From positions 66,436,220 through 66,500,219 of the forward strand of contig OY282609.1 in assembly GCA_958298945.1 (NCBI GenBank): a stretch of DNA of 64,000 nucleotides, in the 5' to 3' direction. This document shows, one piece after another, positions 36,645-47,560 of this stretch. Numbering within the stretch: the first letter of the stretch is position 1; every line of letters starts with the position of its first letter. This stretch comes from Atherix ibis. Lineage: Eukaryota; Arthropoda; Insecta; Diptera; Athericidae. Both the position numbers and the translations under genes were made by a program. The notes under the pieces were generated by a model. That model did not search any database. It was not told the origin of the DNA and saw nothing but the letters and a program-made list of their open reading frames with translations.

Positions 36645-39600
36645 ATTATTAAGTACACCTAGGAATAGCCAAAGGTGTTAAGTGATATTTTGTTAACAGG
36701 CGAGGTAAATTGTCGATTTCAGTGAGTACAGGATGGTAAAGAGCTTCTTTTTATTGATATATCAATCAACTTATTATTACCCAATCCAACTCGACGTTTC
36801 TGTAATTATCTTTTAGCATCGGATAATGTTACGATCCATAATTAGCCTTGAACGCAATCTCAACAGATACCTTATTTACCTAAAGCTTAACGTGGAAAAG
36901 CTAAACATATTTTATAGTCATAAACAACTGCATCCGTGCGTATTAAAATTGCTACAACGTTTTCATAAAAAAAATTTATTTTATTTTCAATCACTTTCTT
37001 CAATAAAAAAGTCATTTTTTCGTTGACTACAAAAAATTTGTAAATTTCTACATAAAATTCCTTTGGACTCTTTCAATAAAACTGAGTTCAAAATAATATA
37101 GAAAAATTAGGCCTATAAATAAGGAATTAAGGTACATCTTGAGAATATGTAACAAAACTAAAATCTTCACTTTTTTTCGTACAAAATATATTTCGACAAA
37201 ATTTTATTGCATATAAATACGAAACTCATACCATTTCTAAGTGAAAATACTGTTATTAAAACCAAATCAGTAACTGAAAAATAAAGTAACTTAAAAATAT
37301 TACCGCAGCTGTTCAATAGTTTATATTTAATAGAAATCAAGAAAATTGAACACTTTTCAAAAGAATTTCATAAAAATTTATTTGTTAGAAAATTGAGCAA
37401 AGAAATGCACCAAAAGTTTCAAATATGTCCCCATATAATACATAAAATTTTATGAATGAAATTTTATATAAAGAATCTAACTTTGAATATTCTATGTTGT
37501 AATTTAAAAGAAACTTTTTCACAATCTGTTTGTTATTTGATTTCATTTCAATCGTGAACACATTGATGGAAAGTTGAAAATAAATTCCATTCGATTGTTA
37601 TTCTCAATTATTGATTTGAATGAATTGGCCCAGACGAACTATTATAATGGAAATAATATAAAGTCTCAACAATGGTATATAAAGTCCTTCTGTGACTGAA
37701 AATTTGGGTTTCATTACATTTTGGCTAGTATTCTGCGATAGTGCATCCCTTAAACATAGAAAAGGATATCATTGCGAACGAGTTTGAGTAAAAAAAAAAT
37801 GCCAACCCAAAAATCAAATGATAACGAACCAGCTAGTCGGATTTACAACTTACTTAGTGATTTTGAACAAACAACAATATTTAAATTTCTGAACAAACAA
37901 CAATATTGTGAGTAGGGAATAAGGGGTGTAGTGGACATTAAAATTATCGAAAACAGAAGAAAATCTCGGGGAGTTGAATCTTACAATTTTTATTTTGTTG
38001 ATCAACATCAGTATGCAAGTAAAGTTCTCTTAACTATTTGGAAAAACTGTTCAAACTTACCAAAAAAGTGACTTTTACAAAAAGTAAACGGCAAAAAGTA
38101 AACATTATTGAAACGGAACTAAAATCAACAGACACAAAACGAAAAACTAGGCGATTTTAAGCCAGAAAAACCAAACTACTATCATTTCTCTGTAAATCGT
38201 TTTTGCATTGGAATGGATTCAAAAATGATAACTGATATCAAGAATCGAAAGGATTTGCAAACGAAGATGAACCACTGTTTATGTATACAAATACTTTTTT
38301 TATATGCTTTATTCTATAGCAATGGACTAACTGCAAGGATAAGAATATGAGAGAAAATTTCTCTCCTCCAATAAATATTGAGATATAAATTCATTAAAAA
38401 AAAAAAGAAGAAATTTGCTGCTTCTGTAAAAATAATATTTATAAAAGGAAGAAAAGTTTTTTATGGCAGATTTATCCTCTACTTAAAATTTTAACCCCAT
38501 TTCTTTTAGCTTACTTTTTATGTATGCATCTTAAAAACTTAGCCGAATATATTGCTACTCTAAAATTAATGAAAAAATTCCAGTTCAGAAATATAGACTA
38601 TAATTACTCTTAATGGTATAGTTTGCAAAAAAAAATTTTAGTGAAAATGTTCAATAAAGATTTTCAGTAAAAATTGTTCAGTAAAAATTTTGAAAAGTAG
38701 CAAAAGTTTTTAGAATTTATAATATATTTAGCTGGTGTATAAAATAATATTTTTTATATAAATATGGGAGAGAACCAAAAAATTTATTCAGAACAATTCT
38801 TTATAAAAAAAATCTCCAAACTAAATCTTTTTCTAAAAAATATCCTTATTTAAATACTTTTGTGTATAATATTTAACGTAATTTCGACTTTTTATCAGGT
38901 TTGTATTTTTGTTTCGTTAAGGTTCAAATAATTTTCCAATTTTCACACACCATCGATGTTCAAATAATTCAAATCACATATGCCGCAGAGCATAAAAATT
39001 TTGTACAGAAAGAAAAACTGAAATCATTTGAATTTCGTATGGTGCCATCCCCCAAAACACCCACTTTTACCCCATCTACTGAAAATTGAATGTTTTCCCT
39101 TTGTTGATAACTTTTATCTATGGTATTTTCAAATTCTGTTTGCATACCTACACGACTGCAAATTTGTATGTTTGGAAAAAAAATTCCGAAACAAAAGGAG
39201 AAAAATGCACGTTGAATGTGCGAATATTCTTTTTCGTAATTCGAACGCAATAACCAAAATCCCGGAAGTAAACGCTTAAATGATTGGATAGGCTCTCGTA
39301 ATAAAGTGGCCACTTTTGTTAACCGTTTCTCAACCAACGTGCTCGGAATTAGTTTCTATTTGCGCGTTTCTTCGATTTTCATTTATTAAAGGAAACTTTA
39401 CTCGAAGTATAAACAGCAATAATTTATTTAATTGCAATGTTAACGATTTATCAATGAATGTTTACGTCTATTCAGTTAAAGAAATCAAAGTCATTATATG
39501 GTTTATGGCAGTCTCATCTCATGTCTGGTATTTGGATTTAGAAGCAAGTCAACAAAATCTGATCTAAAAGGATCAAATAGCGGACATTTTTATGAGATAT

Positions 39601-42600
39601 TTATTTATTTATGTTCGAATATACGGCAGTTCCGAAGGAATACAATACCCATTTTTGGTTTATTATCACACTTTGTTGAGAGTATGCTATGTTAGATTTT
39701 GTTAAGTCTAGGATACTATGGAAGGGTAGCAATTGATAACGAATCTAAAAAGACAGACCGTTAGATTCAGTTGTCCAGTTGACTCGTCAATGCCTGAGGG
39801 TGTGAATCGGAACAGCTAATGCAGTATGTATTCTAGTGAGATTGTGGACTTCCTTGTGTCTATATAAACTTATCTCATCACAGTTTTCCTTTGGGCTATT
39901 CATCATTTAGTATTTGTGTATGGGTTACACAATATGAACGTGATTAAATATTGTAGAATCTGATTCCATTTGGCCATGCAACTACGATCCAATCTACAAA
40001 CACAAAATGGGCAATGGAAGAAGCACCATAACTGGTATGACTTTAATTCAATAGTTACGTTATGGCAGTAAGGATAACCGACGATTGCTTCCAGAAATAA
40101 CAAACGAGTTCTTCATGAACGAGTGCATATTTTTTCGCTCTTATCGAATTTCAGTTAAAAGATAAATTTCCAGTATCTTTTTCACTATCATCAATAACAA
40201 GAACATTATTCATTGCTTTTATATGTAACATAGTAAATCAATACTCGTTAATATGTATAACTTCAAGAAATGCAAAAAAAATTTCATTAAAAAATTTCGG
40301 TAAAAATTTTCATTAAAAAATTTCAAGTTAAAATGTTGAGAATAAAATTTCGGTAATATTGTTTAAATATTATGGCTGTCGAAATAAAAATAAAATTATG
40401 TAAAACCAATTATTTCGATTTCACTCAATTTCAATTTGATTAAAATGCAGTTTCAATTGAAAAGTATTTTTATAAATTTGATAGACTGAAACGTTCGATA
40501 GATAGACTCAAAGTAAGTGGAACTGTTACTCAAATAATTATGGTTCAGTTAAAGATCAAATCAAAAATGATATAAATTATAGAAATTTGCAAAAAAAAAA
40601 AATATTTACATTTGAATAATTCCAAATGCAATTACTGTAAAGGAATGAATGCGTTACTGCCATGATGGCAAGGACATCGACAATGTCAATGAACGCAGTT
40701 TGAATACAGATAAGGCTCAATGTGAATAGTTAAAAACTGTGAATTCAGAACAATTTTAAATAAAAGGAATATCGTACATTGAGATTTTGTATATAAATAG
40801 CAGTAATGAGTAGAGAATAAGTAGAAGGATTAAAAGGACTCTGTTGAAAGTAGGGTTTGGAAAACTTAGTTTTTCATGTAATTCTACAATAAACTCATAA
40901 TAAGAGCTGACTGTGGATTATTTGATATGCGAAACGTTTACATTGTATGTTAATTTAATGCATTCTTCTTGTTCATTTAAATATTCCCTTTATAAGTTGA
41001 ACATTTTTATAGAGTAAATAGTGATACTTATTATTATGAAAAAGGCAATATGAGATTTTCTCTTATCTCCTATCTACTATGAAAATAATTGTTAGCCTAC
41101 AGAGACCAGAAAAGTTTTTTTTAAATTTTTAATTCACATTCTTTTTTAACATTAATTAAGAGAAAAATGAAAAAGTGTTTTATATAATAATAATAATAAT
41201 AATGGTAATGGAAATAAGGTAATAATGGGTAGAAATGGAATTATATTAGTGACTTAAAGACACTATAAAAATGAGCAATTAGTTTTAAATTTAAAAAAAT
41301 AATTCGATTAAAAAATTTCTAATTTTTCAATTATTGAATTATAGTTAAATCTGGCCAAATGCAATTTCTGCAGTCGATTTCTTTAAATGTATTTTTAAAA
41401 AACTCTAGCGTTAATAAATAATTAGCAGGCTGTCATTAAAAGAGGGTAGAATGGAGAAAGGAAAGTATACTAATCGATTCTAACGGTTCGATTATTATCT
41501 TCATCACCGAGTATTTGTGTTTCATTTTGTTGCCATCATCATCAACTTTATCGTCATCAGCTTAATCATGCCACTTGCAGTCAATAATGGACTCTTAGCG
41601 ACATTATTCGTCCTGATCAGCTATGCTTTTATCCCTAGTCCTCTATGTCCATAGAGCTGAATATCAACTACAGGCGACCATGAACTTCTCGAAGAGTGCT
41701 TAGTAATTTGTATTCATCCCCAATCGTTTGATGGCTTTGCAGTTACGTGAACAACTATTTAAGCCACAAGGCTACATACAATAGGACAAGAATCTATTCT
41801 TAACTGATGCTAGAATTCAACCAGCTACTGAAAGTTAAGCTATAGCCATAATCTTCCCCTTAAAACTTATATTATATATTTATAAGAGATCTATAAATGT
41901 CATTTTCCCATCAGGGGATTACCTCGTACTATTTAATGTGATTCAATTGTTGCATTAAAATAAACGCCATGAACTATGAAAACATGGCGTCTCCCATTGG
42001 GCAACTGTCGTGATGCTTAATTTATCTTCTCTACTATCCAATGTTAATATTTTGATCTTATTATTCTCTTTTCTCTAGCAACACAAGTGGAAACCATCAA
42101 CTTGGAGCAACAACAAAAATTCCAGTATCTGCAACGATTATTTTAAGGAGGAAATAAAGCTAATGACGCAATGTCACGTAAAGTGATATAACACGTGACA
42201 CCTCAGTACAAGAACTTTGTAAATATCCAAGTAACTTCATAAATTAGACAATGGAGTTCTTTTACAAAATACCTTACATTCGGTATTTTGCCTTCATTTT
42301 CGTTAGGCATTTTAATAAATGTTATTATCACATTTAAAATCTTAGAAAATTATTTGAGCCGAAAAAAAATATCTTATGTTATGTATTTTTAAGGAAAATT
42401 TCTAGACTTTTATTTAAAAAACAAACAGTTTTGCAAAATAAGTCCAATAATTCTAAGAAGTCTGCAGTGGATCGATACACTGAACTCAGAGGAATGAAAT
42501 AAATATTATTACTTTATTGTTTTTTTTTTTTTAAATCAAATTGCCCCAGATATGAGCTTATAAGTTAGTTAAAAGATGTTTTTGTTATTATATTAAAGTT

Positions 42601-42715
42601 GGTTGTTCTAATTTATCAACTACTTGATATCATAATCGAGGGAATTTGTATTAGATGCCATCTTCAACAATATAATCAAAAGACTGAACATTAATAGGTT
42701 TAAAGATCAACTATC
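36645..42715. other. AT-rich non-coding interval, two minisatellite patches
   Basis: Six kilobases with no recognised gene. Patches at about 38631-38695 and 40268-40350 consist of the AAAATTTTCAGTAAAA-type motif of the 54-kb array. A 17-bp direct repeat, GAACAAACAACAATATT, occurs twice at about 37866-37910, and a short (TAA)n run lies at about 41185-41202. The segments 39720-40110 and 41500-41800 are locally less AT-rich but show no domain. Confidence 0.42.
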
Positions 42716-42724
42716 ATAAAAATA

Positions 42725-43215
42725 GAAAAACTTATAAGAACTATTAGAAGAAGGCTGTTATATAGAAGCCAGCCAAAGAGGCTGCAAAGTAAGAAAGAAT
42801 TCCTGGTTCACGGAAAAAATAAGACTTTGGCTGCAATGGACTCGAATATACACCAAAGCCACTCAGATGTGCACTTGTCAAACAAAATATCTGTTTAATT
42901 ACTCAAATTTTCCATTATGCATTTTCAAAATATTTTTCGCTTATATTACTATTATAAATATAACATATAAGAAATATATAATTCATATTTAAAGTAAACT
43001 GTCTTTTTTATTTATACAGGTGTTTAGTACACCCGGTCAAGGAAGGGTCTGGAAGCATTATGGTCTGCATGGCTGTTAGTGGTGTAGAGAAATGTTTAAT
43101 TGTGAGCGTTGAATAAATACATTCTTGTTAAAATTTTTCGAAGGTACGAACATAGAATATGTCCAAATATCAGTAGGAGAATGCACCATGCCTCAAATCC
43201 GTATTAACTACAGAG
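42725..43215 (+). pseudogene. Tc1-like transposase remnant
   Basis: A decayed Tc1-type transposase. The part at 42735-42880 reads TIRRRLLYRSQ, then in another frame IRLWLQWTRIYTKA, matching the end of the DNA-binding region. After an AT-rich interruption, 43030-43130 gives GSGSIMVCMAVSGVEKCLIV, the counterpart of GGGSVMVWGCMAASGVG in Tc1 transposases, followed at about 43172-43200 by ENAPCLKS, the counterpart of the catalytic QDNAPCH block (aspartate now glutamate). Stops and a deletion of the first catalytic segment show it is dead. Ends not located; the mauritiana-type mariner follows within 200 bp. Confidence 0.65.
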
Positions 43216-43222
43216 TAGCTGT

Positions 43223-43277
43223 GAAAGAACTCCGTAGAGATACTTGACTGACCCATGTATTTCTACGGAGTTCTTTC
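43223..43277. repeat. Short hairpin: 21-bp arms, 13-nt loop
   Basis: GAAAGAACTCCGTAGAGATAC (first 20 bases counted from 43223) is followed after 13 bases by its reverse complement at 43257-43277, with 20 of 21 positions pairing. It lies just downstream of the Tc1-like remnant. It could be the two facing ends of a collapsed MITE, a stem in the Tc1-like element, or an unrelated fold. There is no evidence of expression. Confidence 0.75.
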
Positions 43278-43483
43278 GAAATTGCCATTTTCCAATAGAT
43301 AGGACCAGCAGTAAATACTGAGCCAAAATATCAGATCAAAAACGTCAAATCGTAAGCTTAGGCATCTGTTAACAACTTCCCATCATTACATTTGTGAATT
43401 TTTATTGGCGTTATATATTTTTTTGTGCGTGAGAATGTTGAAATTTTAGCCAAATTAGCGTCATTTGCGGGTAAGTTTTGCTA

Positions 43484-44768
43484 CGAGGGTCATTCAACAA
43501 GTACTTAGCCTCACTGCCCGATGGAACTGCTGTCACAAAAGAAATTTACCATCGTGCAGTACATTGTTTTAGTAGCAAAAGTTTCAGTCGATTCCCTTCA
43601 TTAGTTTTGTTTTGAGAGCCTTTGAAAGCGAGCGTGTCGGTCGGTTGCACAAAAATGGAAAAATAACAATATCGTTCGGTGATTAGATTCTAGTTTTTGG
43701 AAGGGAAAACGCGCAGCGAAATCAAAGATCGCTTGGATGCTGTGTATGGTGACTCTTCTCCTTCGATGGCGACCGTCAAGAATTGGTTCAACGAGTTTGT
43801 TCGTGGCCGCACGTCGGTTTTTGATGAGCCACGCCCAGGTGCCCCGAAAACGGCTGCTTCGGAGGAAAACGTTCAAAAAGTCCACGATCTCGTGTTGGCA
43901 GACCGTCGATTGAAGGTTCACGAGATAACTGAGACTGTGGGCATCGCAGTAGGAATGGTACATCAAATTCTACATGAAGAACTGGGCATGAGAAAGCTAT
44001 CGGCGTGATGGGTGTCGCGTTTGCTCACACCGGAAAACAAGCGCAACCGTGAGACCACATCGGCGACGTGTTTGGCGCTGTTTCAGCGCAATCCATCGGA
44101 GTTCTTGCGTCATTTCGTGACCGTCGACGAAACATGGATTCACTGGTATACACCAGAGACCAAGGAACAGTCGAAACAGTGGACTTCACCCGGCGAACTT
44201 GCTCCGAAGAAGGCGAAGACTGTTCGATCGGCCGGAAAGGTGATGGCAACCGTTTTCTGGAATTCACAAGGTGCGATTCACATCGATTACCTCGAGAAGG
44301 GTAAAACAATCACGGGGCGCTACTATGCTGACTTATTGGGCTGATTTGACGTCGAATTTAAGAAAAAGCGGCCCCGCTTTGCGAAGAAAAAAGTGCTGTT
44401 CCACCACGACAACGCGCCGGCTCACACCTCCGCCGTCGCCATGGCCAAATTGGTCGAATTGCGCTACGAATTGCTGCCCCATCCACCGTACTCTCCAGAT
44501 TAGGCCCCCTGTGACCACTTTTTGTTTCCAAACCTGAAAAAATCACTCGCCGGGAATAGATTTGGGTCGAATGAGGAGGTCATCGTCGCCATGGAGGCCT
44601 ATTTTGCTTCCCTCGAGAAAATGTATTTTTTGGACGGGTTAAAAAAGTTAGAGCATCGCTGGGCCAAGTGTATCGAGCTTGAAGGAGATTATGTGGAAAA
44701 ATAAATTGCCACCTTTCCAAAATTTTCGTTTTTCTTTTGTAGGCTAAGTACTTGTTGCATGACCCTCG
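43484..44768 (+). mobile_element. Family C mariner, full length
   Basis: A 1285-bp element with TA at 43482-43483 and 44769-44770. Ends CGAGGGTCATTCAACAAG and its inverted partner agree at 26 of 27 bases. The ends resemble those of family B (GAGGGTC, TTCAA, AAGT, CTTAG in common), and the proteins are related, so B and C are sister families. It is inserted in the N-terminal coding part of the mauritiana-type mariner. Its base composition is markedly richer in G and C than the surrounding DNA. Confidence 0.95.
43655..44704 (+). pseudogene. Mariner transposase (family C), 349 codons, five nonsense codons, no frameshift
   Basis: From ATG 43655 to TAA 44702-44704 the frame is kept throughout. 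Motifs: VIRF and FLEGKTRSEIKDRLDAVYG, TVKNWFNEFVRGRTS, GAPKTAASEENV, WVSRLLTPENKRNRE (the WVP-type motif, tryptophan kept), FVTVDETWIHWYTPE (first catalytic aspartate), GKVMATVFWNSQG, DYLEKGKTITG, FHHDNAPAHTS (second), PYSPD-stop-APCDHF (third) and ending CIELEGDYVEK. In-frame stops occur at codons 4 and 13, before WVSRLL, after YYADLLG and within SPDLAP. Thirty-four positions separate the last two aspartates. Point mutations alone have silenced it. Confidence 0.93.
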
Positions 44769-44770
44769 TA

Positions 44771-45870
44771 CTTGCCTTCAATCCGAAAAAATCTGCTGCT
44801 GAGATGCGCCAAACAATTGCAGAAACTTATGGTGAGGATTATAGTAGTGAGAGAACGTGTCGCGAATGGTTCCAACGCTACAAAAGTGGTGATTTCGACG
44901 TGGAAGTTTAAAAATTTTAAAAACGCAGAATAGATAGCATTACTGGATGGTCAAAAACTTACAGATTCATTGAGCGTAACTTAACAAGCCATTTCCCATC
45001 GTTTGAAAGCCTTGAGAATAATTTAACTTTTTGATTAATATTAAGATCTCGTTGAAGCCGAGAGATGTCGAACACGGTTTTTACGTACACAGTGTGCCAT
45101 AAAAATAACCAAACTTATTTTTAAATCATACAACATGCAGCGCCATCTATTGAAAATTTGCAGCATTTAAAAAATACATTCATCCTCTTTCACACTCACG
45201 TAAATTCATGTAAATCGACAAATGTGAAAGTTACAGCCATTTCAATAAAAGAGAATGTGTGCTAATGTTAAAGATGGCGCTGCATGTTGTATGATTTAAA
45301 TATAAAGTTCGGTTATTTTTGAGACACACACGAATAGCTGCTCCAAAGGCAAAAAAGGAAGGGTTTTCTGCATCGTATTGACACTGGCGATGAAAAGTGG
45401 AGTCAGTACAATAATCCAAAGCGAAGAAAATAGTGATAGCTCCGCGGCTATGCATCAACATGGACGGTCAAGCCAAACATCTATGTATTTGGTGAAATCA
45501 GTTCGGCGTGATATATTATAAGCGGTTGCAACCGGATGAAACCATCGCAGGAGCTCGCTATTGAATACAACTGACGCGTTTGAGCCGAGCATTGAAGGAA
45601 AAAAGGTGACAGTACGTGCAAAGACACGACAAAGTGATTTTTGCAGCACGATAACGCTCGGCCACATGTTGCTAGGGTGGTTAAAATCTACCTGGAAACA
45701 CTGAAATGGGACGTCCTACCCCAACCGCCGTATTCGCCAGATATCGCCCCGTTCGACTAGTACCTCTTCCGACCGATGACGCGTGGCCTGGCTGAGCAGA
45801 ACTTCTGACTCGTGAATCGCCTCAAAAGACGAGCAGTTTTATCGACATCAAATTCGTATCCTGCCAGAAA
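44771..45870 (+). pseudogene. Mauritiana-type transposase remnant
   Basis: Readable blocks in order: AFNPKKSAAEMRQTIAETYG, SSERTCREWFQRYKSGDFDV (helix-turn-helix), decayed middle with LKPRDVE, then after the MITE LLQRQKRKGFLHRIDTGDEKW with the first catalytic aspartate, NPKRRK, QHDNARPHVARVVKIYLETL (second aspartate), PYSPDIAPFD (third aspartate), and near the end EQFYRHQIRILPERR. Thirty-four residues separate the last two aspartates. These blocks agree with the Mos1-type family. Stops and shifts are numerous, for example the TAG after APFD, so it is inactive. Confidence 0.85.
45088..45330. mobile_element. MITE with ~60-bp inverted repeats inside the mauritiana-type mariner
   Basis: A 240-bp non-coding element. 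The left arm begins near CAGTGTGCCATAAAAATAAC and runs to GCAGCGCCATCT (45151); the right arm (45271-45328) is its inverted match with small differences, starting AGATGGCGCTGCATGTTG. TA lies at 45086-45087; the right flank is CA at 45329-45330, probably a changed TA. Removing the segment restores the mariner reading (FTYE then LLQRQKRK). The CAGTG-type ends and TA target suggest mobilisation by a Tc1-like transposase. Confidence 0.82.
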
Positions 45871-45885
45871 GACGAAAAACCATTT

Positions 45886-46670
45886 TTTTTTTTAAATTTG
45901 AATCTTTATTATTGGAAAAATGCTCACATATTTATGCTTCAAAGTAATGTCCATCAAATATAAACATTATTTGATCCCGTCAAGCTGTAAGAGAACAAAC
46001 TTCTTCTTCGATACTTGCCTTCTAGACATGTAGATATACTCAACACGGCTTCCAAACACAGCTTCCAATTTGGATGAAAAAGGAAAGTTTGTAAGTGAAA
46101 AAAGAAAGTTATATTATCTGTTAAAATTATTGAAGACAACGAATTTGAATTTCCGTTCGAGTCTGGCATTTCGAATTCATTTTCGACCAGTTTTGATTAG
46201 AATTCTGATGTCCGACGGGCTTTAGTTACTCTAGTTGCTTTAATTTATCTAACCTTACACTTACTACTGACCATCCTATGAGCTGTAAATTTCATCTTCC
46301 TCCAACCGTAATATAATACCCAGAACTTTCATGGAATCTACGGGGTGAACGGAGACGGACCTTAGAGATTAAACATTCGTGCTAAATTTCCATTTCCATT
46401 GTGAATTTGTCTTAGGGATGTCTGCGCCATTTTTCTCCCTTGAAGGCCTAACTTTGGCAATAGTGCCACTGATATGACTTACAGTATCGAGCAGTACAAA
46501 AAAACCCTTTGCCCAGAGTGTAAAGGTTCGGCCTTAAAAGTATGATTAAAATAGTTCTAGTGCAATGGAGCCTACTCCTCGCGCCACCAGCTAAAAATAA
46601 TTTTATGTGGATAAATTATGTTGAAAACCTTTTCTAAATCGAATGACAAAATCGCACCACAAATTTTATA
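45886..46670. other. Non-coding spacer
   Basis: No gene or repeat recognised between the nested stack and copy A8. The sequence is somewhat less AT-rich than other spacers, and open frames (45954-46169 and others) are short and show no motif. Confidence 0.4.
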
Positions 46671-46672
46671 TA

Positions 46673-47558
46673 CGAGGTCTGTTCAAAAAGTATCACGAAT
46701 TTTGAATTTCCGCGGATTACGTATATTCGACTTTCGATTTTTTTATGGCATTATGTTGGTACTCATGTCTCTCACTTATGCAGACAAGTTCGGCCATTTT
46801 GAATTTTCAGTTAATTTTTGACAGCTGCGTAGCTTCCACGTGTTTTGGCTCGTCTTCGATTTTTGCCCATTCCAAAAAAGGATCAAAGAATCTGTTTCGA
46901 GAACAAGAAAAAGTCACAGGGAGCTAGATCTGGGGAATATGGTGGCTGCGGCATTATTAATGTGTTGTTTTTTGCCAAGAATTCGCTCACAAGCAACGAT
47001 TTTTGTTCTTCCACAAATACGGTCGTTTCTGACGGATTACTTAGCGCAACTTGCGCATAACTTGCAGGTAATATTCCTTATTGACCGGTCTACCCTGTGA
47101 CAAGAACTTATGATGCACCACGCCTCTGCAATCGAAGAAAACTATAAGCAAAACCTTCATATTCGACCGAACTTGGCGCGCTTTTTTCGGTCTTGGCTCG
47201 TGCGGCAGCTTCCATTGAGATGATTGAACTTTGGTTTCCACGTCATAATCATAAACCCATAATTCGTCACCAGGTATGATACTCTACAGCTAATTTGGGT
47301 CATCGCGGACAGAGTCCAACAGCTCCTCAGCAATTTTAATGCAAGCTGTTTTTGGTCGAAAATGGGCAAAAATCGAAGATGAGCGAAAACACATGCAAGC
47401 AAAGCAGCTGTCAAAAATTAACTGAACATTCAAAATGGCCGAACTTGTCGGCATAAGTGAGGGACATAAGTACCAACATAACACCACAAAAAATCGAAAA
47501 TCGAATATACGTAATCCGCGGAAATTCAAAATTCGTGATACTTTTTGAACAGACCTCG
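46673..47558. mobile_element. Family A mariner, head-to-head copy A8
   Basis: An 886-bp element with TA at 46671-46672 and 47559-47560 and well-preserved ends CGAGGTCTGTTCAAAAAG on both sides. The left leader runs to ATCTGTTTCGAGAACAAG, the common inversion junction; the right ~198 bp are the reverse complement of the leader. It retains the 12-bp segment deleted in A3, A4 and A6. The start codon has been damaged (AAAAAAGGATC for AAAAAATGGATC). This copy shows the fold-back design most clearly, with termini of about 190 bp that match closely. Confidence 0.94.
46900..47360 (-). pseudogene. Inverted transposase core in A8
   Basis: Minus-strand fragments in several frames: FDQKQ-type start followed by VRDDPN, a damaged TGDESW block, then METKVQSSQWKLPHEPRPKK, ARQVRSNMKVLLIVFFDCRG, VVHHKFLSQGRPVNKEYYLQ and VMRKLR (47241-47041). 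About 50 bp around the second aspartate (the HHDNAPAH block) are deleted. The core cannot encode an enzyme. Confidence 0.82.
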
Positions 47559-47560
47559 TA

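Larger units (their letters stand above)
43425..45885 (+). mobile_element. Mauritiana-type mariner, degenerate, split by two later insertions
   Basis: A mariner of the group that contains Mos1. Its pieces are 43425-43483, 44771-45087 and 45331-45885; between them sit the family C mariner and a MITE, each at a TA. When pieces are read across the insertions the protein motifs continue (LLLAFNPKKSAAE across the first, VFTYE then LLQRQKRKGFLHRI across the second), which proves the nesting. The order of events is therefore mauritiana-type element first, the other two later. Its own inverted repeats could not be identified with confidence, so the outer limits are approximate. Confidence 0.8.

Noticed and set aside
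41185..41202. (TAA)n run
   Set aside because: A short microsatellite with no further significance.
44025..44309. Antisense open frames over the family C transposase
   Set aside because: Shadow frames in a relatively GC-rich coding sequence; the sense frame has all mariner motifs.
47290..47529. Open frames beginning MNFRGL inside mariner termini (also near 13835-14242, 25272-25487, 59900-60109)
   Set aside because: They translate the terminal repeat and leader in reverse. The same peptide recurs only because the repeat recurs; it has no counterpart in mariner proteins.
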